Assembly: GCF_012184425.1 (NCBI RefSeq)
Contig: NZ_VTOW01000004.1
Span: 1-64,000 of the forward strand
Source: Candidatus Manganitrophus noduliformans
Lineage (GTDB): Bacteria > Nitrospirota > Nitrospiria > SBBL01 > Manganitrophaceae
Length of the DNA: 64,000 bases
Reading direction: 5' to 3'
The notes under the pieces were generated by a model. The model ran no database searches. It was not told where the DNA came from and saw only the letters and a program-made list of their open reading frames with translations. Position 1 is the stretch's first letter, and every line of letters begins with the position of its first letter. A program made the translations under genes and the position numbers. Shown one piece after another: positions 26,174 to 34,828 of this stretch.

Positions 26174-26201
26174 AGTGTATCGCATCATTCGATGGTGTCA
26201 A
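26174..26201 (-). promoter_or_regulatory. Promoter of the TPR lipoprotein gene
   Basis: On the minus strand TTGACA (26201-26196), 16 bp, TACACT (26179-26174), just before the ATG at 26166. The leader would be almost absent, so either this promoter or the start is slightly misplaced. Confidence 0.45.
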
Positions 26202-26250
26202 GTTTCCGATGGGCGAGAAGGTTTCTCTGCCGAGCCAATTTTTTTATCGG

Positions 26251-26499
26251 TCATGGAAGGTGTTGAATGGCGACTTCGAGAAAATCCCATAAGACTTGAC
26301 GCGTGGTGGCGTGTGCGTGGGGGTAGCTTTTCCCGGTCAACTGCTCGTAAAGAATTTTCGCTTTTTCTTTTTTCGCCTGAAAGTCGGCCAGCGGAAGATC
26401 GGGGGAGAGCGAGACCAGATCGGGATAGCCGTTGGGATCTTTTTTGATAAGAAGAGACTCCCCCTGGTCTGTTTGAATCCAAAGTCCGATCTCAGTCAT
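26251..26499 (-). CDS. Conserved-looking small protein of unknown function
   Basis: An 82-residue soluble protein (begins MTEIGLWIQTDQGESLLIKK, ends in VLWDFLEVAIQHLP). It has no signal peptide, cysteine or known motif. Its start overlaps the stop of the upstream membrane-protein gene by 4 nt, and composition matches neighbouring genes; this is the main evidence that it is real. Function unknown. Confidence 0.6.
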   Translation of the reverse strand: MTEIGLWIQTDQGESLLIKKDPNGYPDLVSLSPDLPLADFQAKKEKAKILYEQLTGKSYPHAHATTRQVLWDFLEVAIQHLP

Positions 26500-26723
26500 G
26501 GCGCTTCTTCATCTGTGTTGTTTTGATGGTCGGTCTTCTCTTCTCGGACACTTTTCTTTTTCTCATCCCTGACCGGTCCGAGCGCAAAAGAGATAAGGAG
26601 GAGGGAGCCGATAAAAAAGAGAAAGGCGAGGGGGAGCAGATAAAAGGTGAAGGCAAGTATAATAGAAAAAAAGAGTCCGAAAAGTCCGAGGAAAACAAGA
26701 AAGCAGCCTCCCATTCCCTTCAT
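26496..26723 (-). CDS. Small two-helix membrane protein
   Basis: A 75-residue protein with a Gly-rich start (MKGMGGCFLVF) and one long or two short hydrophobic helices over residues 7-48, then a strongly charged cytoplasmic-type tail (DEKKKSVREEKTD). The ATG at 26723 and the overlap with the next gene support it. No family recognised. It lies downstream of the DksA-like gene on the same strand. Confidence 0.55.
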   Translation of the reverse strand: MKGMGGCFLVFLGLFGLFFSIILAFTFYLLPLAFLFFIGSLLLISFALGPVRDEKKKSVREEKTDHQNNTDEEAP

Positions 26724-26799
26724 GATCGGCTATTCCGGAACGGTTGCGCGGAAGGAGATGGAATCGGCCCGCTCGATAATTTTCAAGGGGAGGACTTTT

Positions 26800-27183
26800 C
26801 TACTGCCTGATTTTTTCTTCCGCCTCTTGTTTGGTTTTACAATCGATGCAAAGGGTTGTGACGGGGCGCGCTTTCAGCCGTTTTACCGAGATCTGGCCGC
26901 CGCACGATTCGCAGACGCCGAACGTTCCTTCGTTGATCCGATCGATCGCCTCGTCGATCTTCTTTAAGAGCTTCTGCTCGCGCTCACGAAGCCGGAGGAT
27001 AAAGTTTTGATCCGCTTCCGCGGAGGCTTGATCGCCCAGATCGGTCAACGTTTCATTCCCCTGATTCAGACCGCTTCCGAGAATCACGCCGGCATCGGCC
27101 AGCAACGCTTCCTTTTGCTTCTCGAGATCCTTCTTGATCTCCTCATAGGGATTTGTCACCCGTTCTTTTTTCTTCGTTTTCAT
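26800..27183 (-). CDS. TraR/DksA-family zinc-finger regulator
   Basis: A 127-residue protein. An N-terminal coiled coil (about 10-80) precedes the zinc finger C-x2-C-x17-C-x2-C (CESCGGQISVKRL...LCIDC). DksA-type proteins insert into the RNA polymerase secondary channel and modulate transcription with ppGpp. Which DksA-tip acidic residues are kept cannot be judged by eye. AAGGAA lies before the ATG at 27183; an ATG at 27207 is also plausible. The frame from 27252 is excluded because it overlaps the promoter. Confidence 0.85.
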   Translation of the reverse strand: MKTKKKERVTNPYEEIKKDLEKQKEALLADAGVILGSGLNQGNETLTDLGDQASAEADQNFILRLREREQKLLKKIDEAIDRINEGTFGVCESCGGQISVKRLKARPVTTLCIDCKTKQEAEEKIRQ

Positions 27184-27242
27184 CCGATTGTTCCTTTCTA
27201 TCGCCATTGCTTCGGTCCCTTTGTAAAAGCAATTAGCGAAAC

Positions 27243-27271
27243 AGTATAACAAAGAAAAAAAAGTGCGTCAA
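27243..27271 (-). promoter_or_regulatory. Promoter of the DksA-like gene
   Basis: On the minus strand TTGACG (27271-27266), 17 bp T-rich spacer, TATACT (27248-27243). Transcription would begin near 27236, giving a leader of about 50 nt to the ATG at 27183. Confidence 0.75.
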
Positions 27272-27365
27272 ATAGAAATTCCAGCCGCTTTTCTCTCCAT
27301 TTACTTGGGCGACGGGAGCGTTTTGAAAGGAGTTTGGTCTGCGATAAACGGGAGGAGGCGAGGAG

Positions 27366-28511
27366 TTACTTCTCCTCTTCCTGAAGGCGCTTGATCTCTT
27401 TTTTAATCTCGACTTCTGCAAGGGAAGGAAGGACTTCCCAGGCGACCTTCTCGATAATTTCTTTTAATTCCGCCTTCGGCAGGGCGGCCTGGAGCATGCC
27501 TGGAAGCACTTCCCAGACGACCTTCTCGACAATCTCCAGGACGTTCTTCCGAATCAGTTCGTTCACCTCTGCCGGATCGATCGGAGCGGCGGAAGACGCG
27601 GCGGCCGTCCGAGAGATTTCCTCCGAAGAAGAGGAGGGATCGGCCATCGGCGGAACCAGCGGTACATGCATCTCCACCTCCTCATTGTTCGTTTGAAGCG
27701 ATTCTTCCAGGGAGGGGACATCGATCTGCGGAAGGGAGCTCTCCAAGATAGACGGCTCTTCTAGAGAGGGTTCCTCTGTCGATGCGGGGGGAGGGGGCTC
27801 TTGAAAATAGCGGGTTTCTTCCAGAGACGGCTCATCGAAAGCCTTGGCCGATTCCGTCGGCGCCGCAGCCGGCTGAGGAACGACCGGATCGGTGAAAAAC
27901 TGTGTTTCTTCTCCCATCTCTTCGGAGGAGGCCTTCGGTTCGTCTGACGCGGGAGGAGCGGACTCTATAAAGGTCTGTCCCGCCGGAACGATCCCTTCCG
28001 GCTCCTCCGGCAGGCTTCCCGGGCTCGACCAGCCGAGCAGCTCTTCGATCTTAACGGCGTCACCTCCCGGATTTGAGAAATGTTCCGAAAGAGTCGATCC
28101 TTCCTTTTTTCCGGAAGCGTTGAGATCGACCATGACCGCCTCGGCGGTTCCGGTCTGCCGTTTGGCCTCCTGAATCAGCTCTCTCGAATCGATCGGTTTT
28201 TTCAAGAAGGCCTGAATTCCCGCGGATTGAAGCTGCGCGGGATCGTAACTTTCAGTGGAGTTGATCAAAAGGATGATCGGGGTTTCGACGAGGCTTCCGC
28301 GCTGCCGTATCTTTTGAACGAAATTAAATATGTTCATCCCCTCGAGATTATAGTCGGCGAGGATCAAATCGGGCTGATTTTTAAATGCAAGATCGAGGGC
28401 GGAGAGGCCGTTGTCGATGGAGGTGACATCGTAACCCTCTTTTCGGAGGGTCAGCTCGACCAGCTTTTGGACGGCCAGATTATCATCGATGAGGAGCACT
28501 CTTCGGGGCAT
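27366..28511 (-). CDS. Response regulator with long acidic linker and C-terminal WEVLP repeats
   Basis: A 381-residue protein. Residues 1-120 are a receiver domain with acidic D9 and D10, phosphoacceptor D53 (LADYN) and K104/K105-P. Residues about 130-300 are a low-complexity Glu/Pro/Ser linker with short SLEE-type repeats. The C-terminus holds two copies of an amphipathic helix, EIVEKVVWEVLPGML and EIIEKVAWEVLPSLA. No DNA-binding or enzymatic output domain is present, so output is probably by protein interaction. No histidine kinase gene is adjacent. A promoter candidate lies at 28571-28599. Confidence 0.8.
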   Translation of the reverse strand: MPRRVLLIDDNLAVQKLVELTLRKEGYDVTSIDNGLSALDLAFKNQPDLILADYNLEGMNIFNFVQKIRQRGSLVETPIILLINSTESYDPAQLQSAGIQAFLKKPIDSRELIQEAKRQTGTAEAVMVDLNASGKKEGSTLSEHFSNPGGDAVKIEELLGWSSPGSLPEEPEGIVPAGQTFIESAPPASDEPKASSEEMGEETQFFTDPVVPQPAAAPTESAKAFDEPSLEETRYFQEPPPPASTEEPSLEEPSILESSLPQIDVPSLEESLQTNNEEVEMHVPLVPPMADPSSSSEEISRTAAASSAAPIDPAEVNELIRKNVLEIVEKVVWEVLPGMLQAALPKAELKEIIEKVAWEVLPSLAEVEIKKEIKRLQEEEK

Positions 28512-28570
28512 CTCGCCTCCGGTTCTTGGGGGTACGAAGTCCAGATTTCAAGGACGGAAAAAACGACCAA

Positions 28571-28599
28571 AAGCTACCATAGGATCTTTTTCCTGTCAA
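28571..28599 (-). promoter_or_regulatory. Candidate promoter of the response regulator gene
   Basis: On the minus strand TTGACA (28599-28594), 17 bp, TAGCTT (28576-28571), about 60 bp before the ATG. The -35 is perfect and the -10 weak. Confidence 0.45.
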
Positions 28600-28707
28600 G
28601 GAATCTGCCTGGTTTATCGATTGAAAATCATTCTTTCCCAGGATATTACTCTCCTGGATGCAGGGATAGAAGCAGGGTTTGGCCGAAACAGTTCGAACGC
28701 GGAGGGC

Positions 28708-29505
28708 TTACGCCAGGGTGGCCACCGGGCTGATGAAGTCCTGCCAGCCGAGGTGAAGTTGAACCGCGTCGCCGGTTTCTTTCAACACCGATTCCGCAGC
28801 CTGGTAGGCGAGATGAGGAAGATTGTTCTTCCAGCTCAAATGGGCCAGAAAGAGGGTTCTTAATTTGGGGTGGAGAAGCGATCGGAGCAGCGTGCTGGAA
28901 TCCTCGTTCGAGAGATGACCCCGGTCGCCGGCGACCCGCTTCTTGATGTGAAGCGGGTAGGGCCCGTTGAGCAACAAGTGGGGATCATAATTCGATTCAA
29001 GGATGAGGAGATCACATTCTTTCATCGCATCCAAAGAGGGGGTCAAACAACCGAGGTCGGTGACCATGCCGACTTTATGCCGGTCGGTCTGGACCGTATA
29101 ACCGACCGGATCGGCGGCATCGTGAGAAATCGGAAAGGGATGGATCTGGAAAGGACCGACCGAGAAGGAAGACCCGGTTTCAAACAGATGAATCGACATC
29201 GGGAGTTTTCTGAGGCTCTTGGCGGCCCGGCGGGTTTCTTCATTGGCGTAGATCGGGATATTGTACTTCAAGGCGAGAGGACCGGCCCCGTGAAGATGAT
29301 CGTGATGTTCATGGGTAATGAGGACCGCCTTGATCTGGCGGATATCGACCTGAATGGCGCGAAGGCGGGAGACGATCTGCCCTGCGGGAAGACCGGCATC
29401 GATCAAGACGCCTTCTCCCTCTTTCTTCCCGTTGTCGGGGTGGCCGATGTAGGCGGTGTTTCCCCCGCTTCCGCTCCCCAGCAGACAGACCCGTAGCTCG
29501 ATGAT
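28708..29505 (-). CDS. Metallo-beta-lactamase-fold hydrolase (YycJ/WalJ-like)
   Basis: A 265-residue metal-dependent hydrolase. It opens with RVCLLGSGSGGNTAYI, followed by the metal motif HEHHDH (ITHEHHDHLHG), then D in MVTDLG and H in GHLSNED. This matches the YycJ/WalJ group, which may include DNA 5'-exonucleases; the substrate here is unknown. The start is taken at the ATG at 29505, with a GTG at 29517 as alternative. The promoter at 29529-29557 would start transcription near 29522, which favours the shorter form. Confidence 0.82.
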   Translation of the reverse strand: MIELRVCLLGSGSGGNTAYIGHPDNGKKEGEGVLIDAGLPAGQIVSRLRAIQVDIRQIKAVLITHEHHDHLHGAGPLALKYNIPIYANEETRRAAKSLRKLPMSIHLFETGSSFSVGPFQIHPFPISHDAADPVGYTVQTDRHKVGMVTDLGCLTPSLDAMKECDLLILESNYDPHLLLNGPYPLHIKKRVAGDRGHLSNEDSSTLLRSLLHPKLRTLFLAHLSWKNNLPHLAYQAAESVLKETGDAVQLHLGWQDFISPVATLA

Positions 29506-29528
29506 CATTTCCCTCACACTGGAGGGAA

Positions 29529-29557
29529 AAGATAAAGAATCGAACCCGGCTTGTCAA
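29529..29557 (-). promoter_or_regulatory. Promoter of the metallo-beta-lactamase-fold gene
   Basis: On the minus strand TTGACA (29557-29552), 17 bp, TATCTT (29534-29529). Confidence 0.65.
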
Positions 29558-29599
29558 GGCGGCTTTTGATTTGACGGGTCATCAGTGCAAAGCAAGCGA

Positions 29600-29679
29600 C
29601 TGGCTTTGCCAGCGGGAGCGCCAGGGGTGTGGGGGCATCGGAGGATTCCTGCGCAGCAGGAACCGCACGGGCCCCCACA
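29600..29679. repeat. Cluster of inverted repeats downstream of nrdJ
   Basis: Three nested or adjacent dyads: CTGGC-TTT-GCCAG (29600-29612); an outer stem TGTGGGGGC/GCCCCCACA (29628-29636 with 29671-29679); and inside it TTCCTGC-GCA-GCAGGAA (29646-29662). No T tract follows on either strand, so it does not look like a simple intrinsic terminator. It may be a REP-like element or an mRNA 3'-end structure of nrdJ. Confidence 0.6.
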
Positions 29680-29689
29680 TACAAACGGG

Positions 29690-31420
29690 TCAGCAGTAGT
29701 CGCTTTGTGCACAGGCGAGAACCTGCTCGTCTCGGCTCATGTCCCGGTAAATCGTGACCCCTTTGCACCCTTCGCGATAGGCGAGAAGAAAAGCCTTCTC
29801 GACATCTTGAGGGGTGGCCTCTCTGGGGAAATTGACCGTCTTGGAGACCGCGTTGTCGGTGTGCTTCTGAAAGGCCGCCTGCATTCGAATGTGAAATTCA
29901 GGAGCGAGATCATGGGAGGTCACGAAAATGCGTTGAATCTCTTCCGGGACCTCGGCCATCCCCCGTACCGATCCGGTCGCGGCGACCCGGGCGATGAGCG
30001 CCTCGGAATAGAAGCCTCCGCGGCGGGCCGCCTCCACGAAGCGGGCGTTTAATTCAGGAAGCCGAACCCCTCCCAGAACCCGGCGATGGTAGGAGAGGGC
30101 ATACAGCGGCTCGATTCCGCTGGAGCAGTCTGCGATGACGCTCAAGGTTCCGGTCGGAGCGATCGTCGTCGTGGTCGCGTTCCGCAACCGGATTCCTTGG
30201 CGAGGATAAATGCTCTGATCGTAAGCCGGGAAGACGCCCCGTTCCTTCGCAATCGCCGCGGAGGCTTCTCGCGCTTCCCTCCGGATAAAAGACATGATCT
30301 CCTCCGCGAACCGAAGCGCTTCGTCGCTGTCGTAGGGAATGCTCAACTCCGTCAGCAGGTCGGCGAACCCCATCACCCCCAGCCCGATCTTTCGGGTCCG
30401 ATGGGTCGCCTCGGCGATCTGGGGAAGGGGATATTGGTTTTGATCGATCACATTGTCGAGGAAGTGAACCCCCTTCCAGACGGTCTCCTTTAACTTCGGG
30501 TAGTCGATCTCTCTTTTGTGGGAGAGCATCTTGACGAGGTTCACCGAGCCGAGATTACACGACTCGTTCGGGAGAAGCGGTTGTTCTCCGCAGGGGTTGG
30601 TCGACTCGAAGTTCCCGAGCGCCGGCGTCGGATTATCCCGGTTGATCCGGTCGATAAAAATGATTCCGGGATCTCCGCTCTTCCAGGCGGCCTGAACGAT
30701 CTGATTGAAGACCATTCGGGCCGGGAGCCGGCGCACTTCTTTCCCCGTCCGTGGGCTGACGAGCGGGTAGGCTTCGTCTTTCTGGAGCGCTTCCATGAAC
30801 AGATCGGTCACGGCGACCGAGAGATTGAAGTTCACCATCTCCCGGGGGTCCTCCTTGATCGTGATGAAATCGAGGATGTCGGGATGGTCGACGCGGAGGA
30901 TCCCCATATTGGCCCCCCGCCGGGCCCCCCCCTGCTTGATCACTTCCGTCGCCATGTTGAAGACCTTCATAAAGGAGACCGGTCCGGAGGCGATCCCCGA
31001 GGTCGAGAGGACCCGATCGTTCTGCGGCCGAAGCCGCGTGAAGGAAAAGCCGGTTCCCCCCCCGCTCTGATGAATCAAGGCGGTATCCTTGATCGCTTCA
31101 AAGATCGATTCGAGCGAGTCTTCGACCGGGATGACGAAACAGGCGGAGAGCTGCTGCAACTCTCTTCCGGCATTCATCAGCGTGGGGGAGTTCGGAAGAA
31201 ACGCGAGAGACGAGAGAAGTTCGTAGAAGATTTCGGCGGTTTCCGCCGCTTGAGAAGGGGATCGATACCGCCGGTCGGCCTCGGCAATGTTGTTGGCTAC
31301 CCGGCGGAACATCTCCTCCGGGGTTTCGATCAGGCGGCCCTCCGGGTCCCTTTTAAGATATCGCTTTTCCAGAACGGTGATCGCATTCTGAGAGAGGGAA
31401 GAGCGATCTTTTAGCTGCAT
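29690..31420 (-). CDS. nrdJ: Adenosylcobalamin-dependent ribonucleotide reductase
   Basis: A 576-residue class II reductase that makes deoxyribonucleotides without needing oxygen. Recognisable segments: [13 protein letters not shown], the active-site region [20 protein letters not shown] with its central Cys, and [20 protein letters not shown]. The chain ends LACAQSDYC, a C-x5-C pair at the extreme C-terminus that could relay electrons from thioredoxin. No ATP-cone is seen. The protein lacks the long zinc-type C-terminal extension of some NrdJ proteins. AAGGAA precedes the ATG, and a strong promoter lies at 31453-31481. Confidence 0.94.
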   Translation of the reverse strand: MQLKDRSSLSQNAITVLEKRYLKRDPEGRLIETPEEMFRRVANNIAEADRRYRSPSQAAETAEIFYELLSSLAFLPNSPTLMNAGRELQQLSACFVIPVEDSLESIFEAIKDTALIHQSGGGTGFSFTRLRPQNDRVLSTSGIASGPVSFMKVFNMATEVIKQGGARRGANMGILRVDHPDILDFITIKEDPREMVNFNLSVAVTDLFMEALQKDEAYPLVSPRTGKEVRRLPARMVFNQIVQAAWKSGDPGIIFIDRINRDNPTPALGNFESTNPCGEQPLLPNESCNLGSVNLVKMLSHKREIDYPKLKETVWKGVHFLDNVIDQNQYPLPQIAEATHRTRKIGLGVMGFADLLTELSIPYDSDEALRFAEEIMSFIRREAREASAAIAKERGVFPAYDQSIYPRQGIRLRNATTTTIAPTGTLSVIADCSSGIEPLYALSYHRRVLGGVRLPELNARFVEAARRGGFYSEALIARVAATGSVRGMAEVPEEIQRIFVTSHDLAPEFHIRMQAAFQKHTDNAVSKTVNFPREATPQDVEKAFLLAYREGCKGVTIYRDMSRDEQVLACAQSDYC

Positions 31421-31452
31421 GTTCCGAATTCCTTTCGATCTAAATGATTACG

Positions 31453-31481
31453 ATCATATCGGTGCGGCGCGGGGGAGTCAA
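31453..31481 (-). promoter_or_regulatory. Promoter of nrdJ
   Basis: On the minus strand TTGACT (31481-31476), 17 bp, TATGAT (31458-31453). A short dyad ATGAT-TACG-ATCAT overlaps the -10 and start region and could be an operator; it does not match the NrdR box I know. Confidence 0.7.
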
Positions 31482-31540
31482 GTCTGAGACGTCTTATTCC
31501 AAACGCGACCTGATCTATTTTAACGGGACCGCCTCCCGGT

Positions 31541-31569
31541 TTGACAGCGCCGCGGCGGATCGATATGAT
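31541..31569 (+). promoter_or_regulatory. Promoter of the cytochrome c gene
   Basis: TTGACA (31541-31546), 17 bp, TATGAT (31564-31569), with the ATG at 31602 and GGAGA before it. It is divergent from the nrdJ promoter, 60 bp away. Confidence 0.75.
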
Positions 31570-31601
31570 AGCGCCGACCTGTTATTTACTTGGAGAAAAG
31601 A

Positions 31602-31979
31602 ATGAAGAGAATCCTCTTTGTGTCGCTGCTGGCGGCTTTCCTCTGGGTCGGCTGCAGCGAGTCGAAATCGTTCCCATCGGGTCCGGCGCCGAAAGCGCCG
31701 GCCGAGCTCGCCAAGGGAGAGGCGCTATTCAATAGCCACTGCGCGCGATGCCACGGGGAAGGGGCCAAGGGAACCAACCGGGGACCGACTTTCCTTTCGA
31801 AAATCTATGAGCCGAGTCATCACGGCGACGCTGCGTTTCAACTCGCGCCCCAAAGAGGGGTCCGCGCCCATCACTGGAATTTCGGAGATATGCCGAAAAT
31901 CGAAGCGGTTCAGCCGGAGGAGGTCAACGAGATTATCGGCTATATCCGGTGGCTTCAGAAAGAAGCGGGAATATTCTGA
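31602..31979 (+). CDS. Small c-type cytochrome, probably a lipoprotein
   Basis: A 125-residue protein with a signal peptide ending in the lipobox-like WVGC (C18). The single heme-attachment motif is CARCH, and a Met in FGDMPKIEAV is the likely sixth ligand. It has the mono-heme class I cytochrome c fold and would carry electrons at the outer face of a membrane. It would need the Ccm system encoded 2.5 kb downstream. An in-frame TTG at 31590 is a weaker alternative start. Confidence 0.85.
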   Translation: MKRILFVSLLAAFLWVGCSESKSFPSGPAPKAPAELAKGEALFNSHCARCHGEGAKGTNRGPTFLSKIYEPSHHGDAAFQLAPQRGVRAHHWNFGDMPKIEAVQPEEVNEIIGYIRWLQKEAGIF

Positions 31980-32020
31980 TCTTCATTGATAGCCGTTCCG
32001 GCGAAGGGTAGCTTCAATTG

Positions 32021-32944
32021 ATGACGTCCAAGCAAAAAGAGCGACTGGCGCCCCTGATTAAATCGTTTTTCCAAAGTCATCCTCATGCCGAGCGGATCAA
32101 AGCCGATCCGGTGGAGCTTCCGCACCGCTATACCGACCCGAGGGAGATCGAGCTGGTCGGCTGGCTGGCCGCGGCGCTCGCGTATGGCCGGGTTGATCTC
32201 TTCAAGGCGGCGGTGGAGAAGATTTTGGCCTTGATGGAGGGACGGCCGTATTCTTATCTGGCCCGGTTCGATCCGGTTCGCGAGCGTCCCCGTTTCAAGG
32301 GAATTTATTACCGGCTCAACTCAACCGATGATCTCTTCTGCTTCATTTACATGATGAGCCGGGTCGTCCAGCGGTTTGGGTCGGTCGGGGCGCTTTTCCG
32401 GTCGCTCTACCGGGAAGAGGAAGAAGACCTCGGTCCCACCCTCTCTCGGTTTATCGGGATTGTCTCTTCGATCGATTCCCGACCGGTCTACGGCAAAAAA
32501 GGGATTCCCGACGGCCTCCGCCAACTCCTCTCTTCCCCCGCCCAGGGGAGCGCTTGCAAGCGGATGAATCTTTATCTGCGATGGATGGTTCGTCCGAGCG
32601 ATGGGATCGATTTCGGCCTCTGGAGGGAGGTCCCGCCGGGCAAGCTGATCATCCCGCTCGACACCCATATCGTCCGCATTTCCCGCTACCTGGGTCTGAC
32701 ACGGCGAAAGAGCCCCGACTGGAAGATGGCGAAGGAGATTACGCAAAGTCTAAAGGCGTTCGATCCACTCGATCCGCTCAAATACGATTTCGGTCTCTGT
32801 CATCTGGGGATTTCAGGGGCCTGTCCGATCGAACGGGATCGGGAAAAGTGCCGCGCCTGTTCCCTTTTGGACGGTTGTCGTCGGGGCCGACGGGCTGTAG
32901 GGGCCATTCAGGGATTACCCCTGCCTTCAATCACGATCTCGTAG
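32021..32944 (+). CDS. TIGR02757/DUF2400 family protein with cysteine cluster
   Basis: A 307-residue protein of the DUF2400 (TIGR02757) family. The segment PLDTHIVRISRYLGLTRRK and the region DPLKYDFGLCHLGISGAC resemble helix-hairpin-helix DNA glycosylases. The cysteines C-P...C-x2-C...C near residues 272-291 could hold a 4Fe-4S cluster. A DNA repair role is inferred; the family is not characterised as far as I know. TTG at 32018 directly precedes the ATG and is an alternative start. The 3' end overlaps the convergent hypothetical gene by 37 bp. Confidence 0.8.
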   Translation: MTSKQKERLAPLIKSFFQSHPHAERIKADPVELPHRYTDPREIELVGWLAAALAYGRVDLFKAAVEKILALMEGRPYSYLARFDPVRERPRFKGIYYRLNSTDDLFCFIYMMSRVVQRFGSVGALFRSLYREEEEDLGPTLSRFIGIVSSIDSRPVYGKKGIPDGLRQLLSSPAQGSACKRMNLYLRWMVRPSDGIDFGLWREVPPGKLIIPLDTHIVRISRYLGLTRRKSPDWKMAKEITQSLKAFDPLDPLKYDFGLCHLGISGACPIERDREKCRACSLLDGCRRGRRAVGAIQGLPLPSITIS

Positions 32945-33564
32945 CTTGGACGGGAGGGAGGAAGGTCGAATTCGAAGACGGCGTGATCCCGTCCGCCGAT
33001 GATTCCGCTTTTCTCGCTCTCCTTCTGAAGGGTCTCGGAAAATTCAATCTCAACCCTCATCCGTCCTGTTTTCGGAACTTTTCCTTTATAACAATAACGG
33101 TGTTTTCGGTCTTCTCGGGTTGCCTCGCTCCGCTCATAGAGGAGTCCGTTCCAAGGGACCTCTTTAAACGAGTCGGCGCTTCCGGACGGACCGAGGGCAA
33201 TCACGAACGGGATCGGTTTTGGGCAACTTTTTCGGGGGGCATGGAGGCCGCGGCAGGTGGGAAGGTCGCAGGGAAGGAATTCAAAAAAGGGTTTCCACCC
33301 TCTGGTTCCTTCGCGATGATAGAGGAAGATCTGAATTCGTTCCCCGTCCTGGCGTAGACCCTGGAGATAGATCGGGTTTTTTCGCTGGTTGATGATCCGA
33401 AGCGAGACGGGCGTCGGTTTTTCCGAGAAAGTTTCAGGAGGGACAGGCTGGGGAACGATCGTCCCGGCGGGGACGATTTTCGCGGTCTTTTCTTCCAGAA
33501 GGGCGGTTTGAACCGGAGCGATCGACGCCAAGACGAAAATGAAAGCCAGGGAGAGCGTCCGCAT
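32908..33564 (-). CDS. Secreted hypothetical protein
   Basis: A 218-residue protein with a signal peptide (about 1-20). The mature part carries four cysteines (FLPCDLPTC, KSCP, YCYKG) that could form disulfides, and beta-strand-like stretches with alternating polarity. No family recognised. It overlaps the DUF2400 gene tail-to-tail by 37 bp. Confidence 0.55.
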   Translation of the reverse strand: MRTLSLAFIFVLASIAPVQTALLEEKTAKIVPAGTIVPQPVPPETFSEKPTPVSLRIINQRKNPIYLQGLRQDGERIQIFLYHREGTRGWKPFFEFLPCDLPTCRGLHAPRKSCPKPIPFVIALGPSGSADSFKEVPWNGLLYERSEATREDRKHRYCYKGKVPKTGRMRVEIEFSETLQKESEKSGIIGGRDHAVFEFDLPPSRPSYEIVIEGRGNP

Positions 33565-33655
33565 TTCTTGTTTCCCGAAGAGGGCTTCGATTCCCTTGAA
33601 AACGATCGACGCAGTGTGATATCACTATCGGTCAGAACGATCTCTGGAGGAAACC

Positions 33656-33871
33656 GTGCCGATTTACGAATATGCCTGCTTAGAATGTAAAGAACAGTTT
33701 ACCCTGTTGCAGTCCCTTTCTGCCAAAGCGGAAGAGACCCTTTGCCCCCATTGCGGCAAGCGGAAGAGCCGTCGGCTCTTTTCGACCTTCGCCTCCAAAG
33801 CCAATACCGAAACTTCCTCCTCGCCTCCCTCCACCGGTCATTCCCATTCCGGCGGCTGCGGCTGTGGATAA
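33656..33871 (+). CDS. FmdB-family zinc-ribbon protein
   Basis: A 71-residue protein that starts MPIYEYACLECKEQF and continues with CPHCG, the two CxxC knuckles of the FmdB/CxxC_CxxC_SSSS zinc ribbon. The tail is Ser/Thr-rich and ends in HSHSGGCGCG, as is usual in the family. The start codon is GTG with GGAGG upstream. Function is unknown; a transcription link was proposed for the name-giving gene. Confidence 0.8.
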   Translation: MPIYEYACLECKEQFTLLQSLSAKAEETLCPHCGKRKSRRLFSTFASKANTETSSSPPSTGHSHSGGCGCG

Positions 33872-34037
33872 TTTTATAGACGAATGGCTGGAAGATTACT
33901 CCCTGTCGGCGTAGCCGTCAATAGATTTGTTATTTAATGATAGAGTAACTGAAACGGCCCCTCCGGAAAAAGAAGGGGTGGAAATTCCCCCCTTGACATG
34001 GGTGCCGGCGCTTGTTTTTCCGGAGGCTTCCCGCTGC

Positions 34038-34066
34038 TTGACCCCTCTCTTCAACCATGCTAAGAT
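34038..34066 (+). promoter_or_regulatory. Promoter of the cytochrome c maturation operon
   Basis: TTGACC (34038-34043), 17 bp, TAAGAT (34061-34066), about 85 bp before ccmA. A second TTGACA at 33993 has no good -10. The remaining gene-free sequence (33872-34150) shows nothing else clear. Confidence 0.65.
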
Positions 34067-34150
34067 TCAGCACTTTACAGGCGCGTGGATCGGTTTCTCC
34101 GCCTGTTTTAACCTCTGAAATAAACGGGGAGAGACGGACTTAACTGTAGA

Positions 34151-34828
34151 ATGGCAGCCATCCAAGGAATAGAGCTGAGTAAGTCTTTCCAGTATTTCCA
34201 GGTTCTGAATCGGGTTTCATTTGAGGTGAAGGAGGGCGAGTGTTACGCCCTGTTTGGACCGAACGGCGCGGGAAAAACGACCCTCCTGAGAATTCTGGCG
34301 ACACTCCATCGTCCGACGAGCGGGCGATTCGAGATCTGCGGACACGACGGGCTCCGGGAGAAAATGAAGGTCCGGGAGGCCCTTTTTTTAATCAGCCACG
34401 GATCCTACCTTTACGATGATCTCAGCGTCTTAGAGAATATCCGGTTTGCGATCGGCCTTCGCGGGGCGGAGCCGACCGGTCCTGAGATCAAACGGGCTCT
34501 CGACCGTGTCGGGATCGGCGCATTCGGCTCCCTCAAAAGCCGGCATCTTTCCGCGGGAATGAAAAAACGCCTCTCCATTGCCAAGGCGATGCTCGCCCGG
34601 CCCAGCGTCCTCCTTTTAGATGAAGCGTATGCCTCGCTCGACGAGCGGGGGGTCGATATGATGAATGCCTATATTCGAGAGGTTACCCGGGAGGGGACGA
34701 CCGTCCTCATCACCGCGCATGATCGGGCCAAAACAGCGGAAGTGGCCCATCGCGCCGGCGTCTTGAACCGAGGGGAGCTGCGCGAACTGGCAGTAAATGA
34801 ATTGTTGACGGCCCATGCACTTTTTTAA
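34151..34828 (+). CDS. ccmA: Heme ABC exporter ATPase CcmA
   Basis: A 225-residue ABC ATPase: Walker A GPNGAGKTTLLR near residue 37, a signature region reading HLSAGMKKRLSIAKAM (first Gly of LSGG changed to Ala), and Walker B VLLLDEAYASLD. It is the energy subunit of CcmAB(CD), which frees heme-loaded CcmE for cytochrome c assembly. It is the first gene of a run in which most neighbours overlap or touch, and its end overlaps ccmB by 14 nt. Confidence 0.88.
   Translation: MAAIQGIELSKSFQYFQVLNRVSFEVKEGECYALFGPNGAGKTTLLRILATLHRPTSGRFEICGHDGLREKMKVREALFLISHGSYLYDDLSVLENIRFAIGLRGAEPTGPEIKRALDRVGIGAFGSLKSRHLSAGMKKRLSIAKAMLARPSVLLLDEAYASLDERGVDMMNAYIREVTREGTTVLITAHDRAKTAEVAHRAGVLNRGELRELAVNELLTAHALF

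Noticed and set aside
29690-29700. Selenocysteine or read-through at the nrdJ TGA (TGC TGA CCC)
   Set aside because: The downstream frame is Pro/Arg/Trp-rich without NrdJ-like features. A C-x5-C redox pair already exists before the stop, and no SECIS could be argued.
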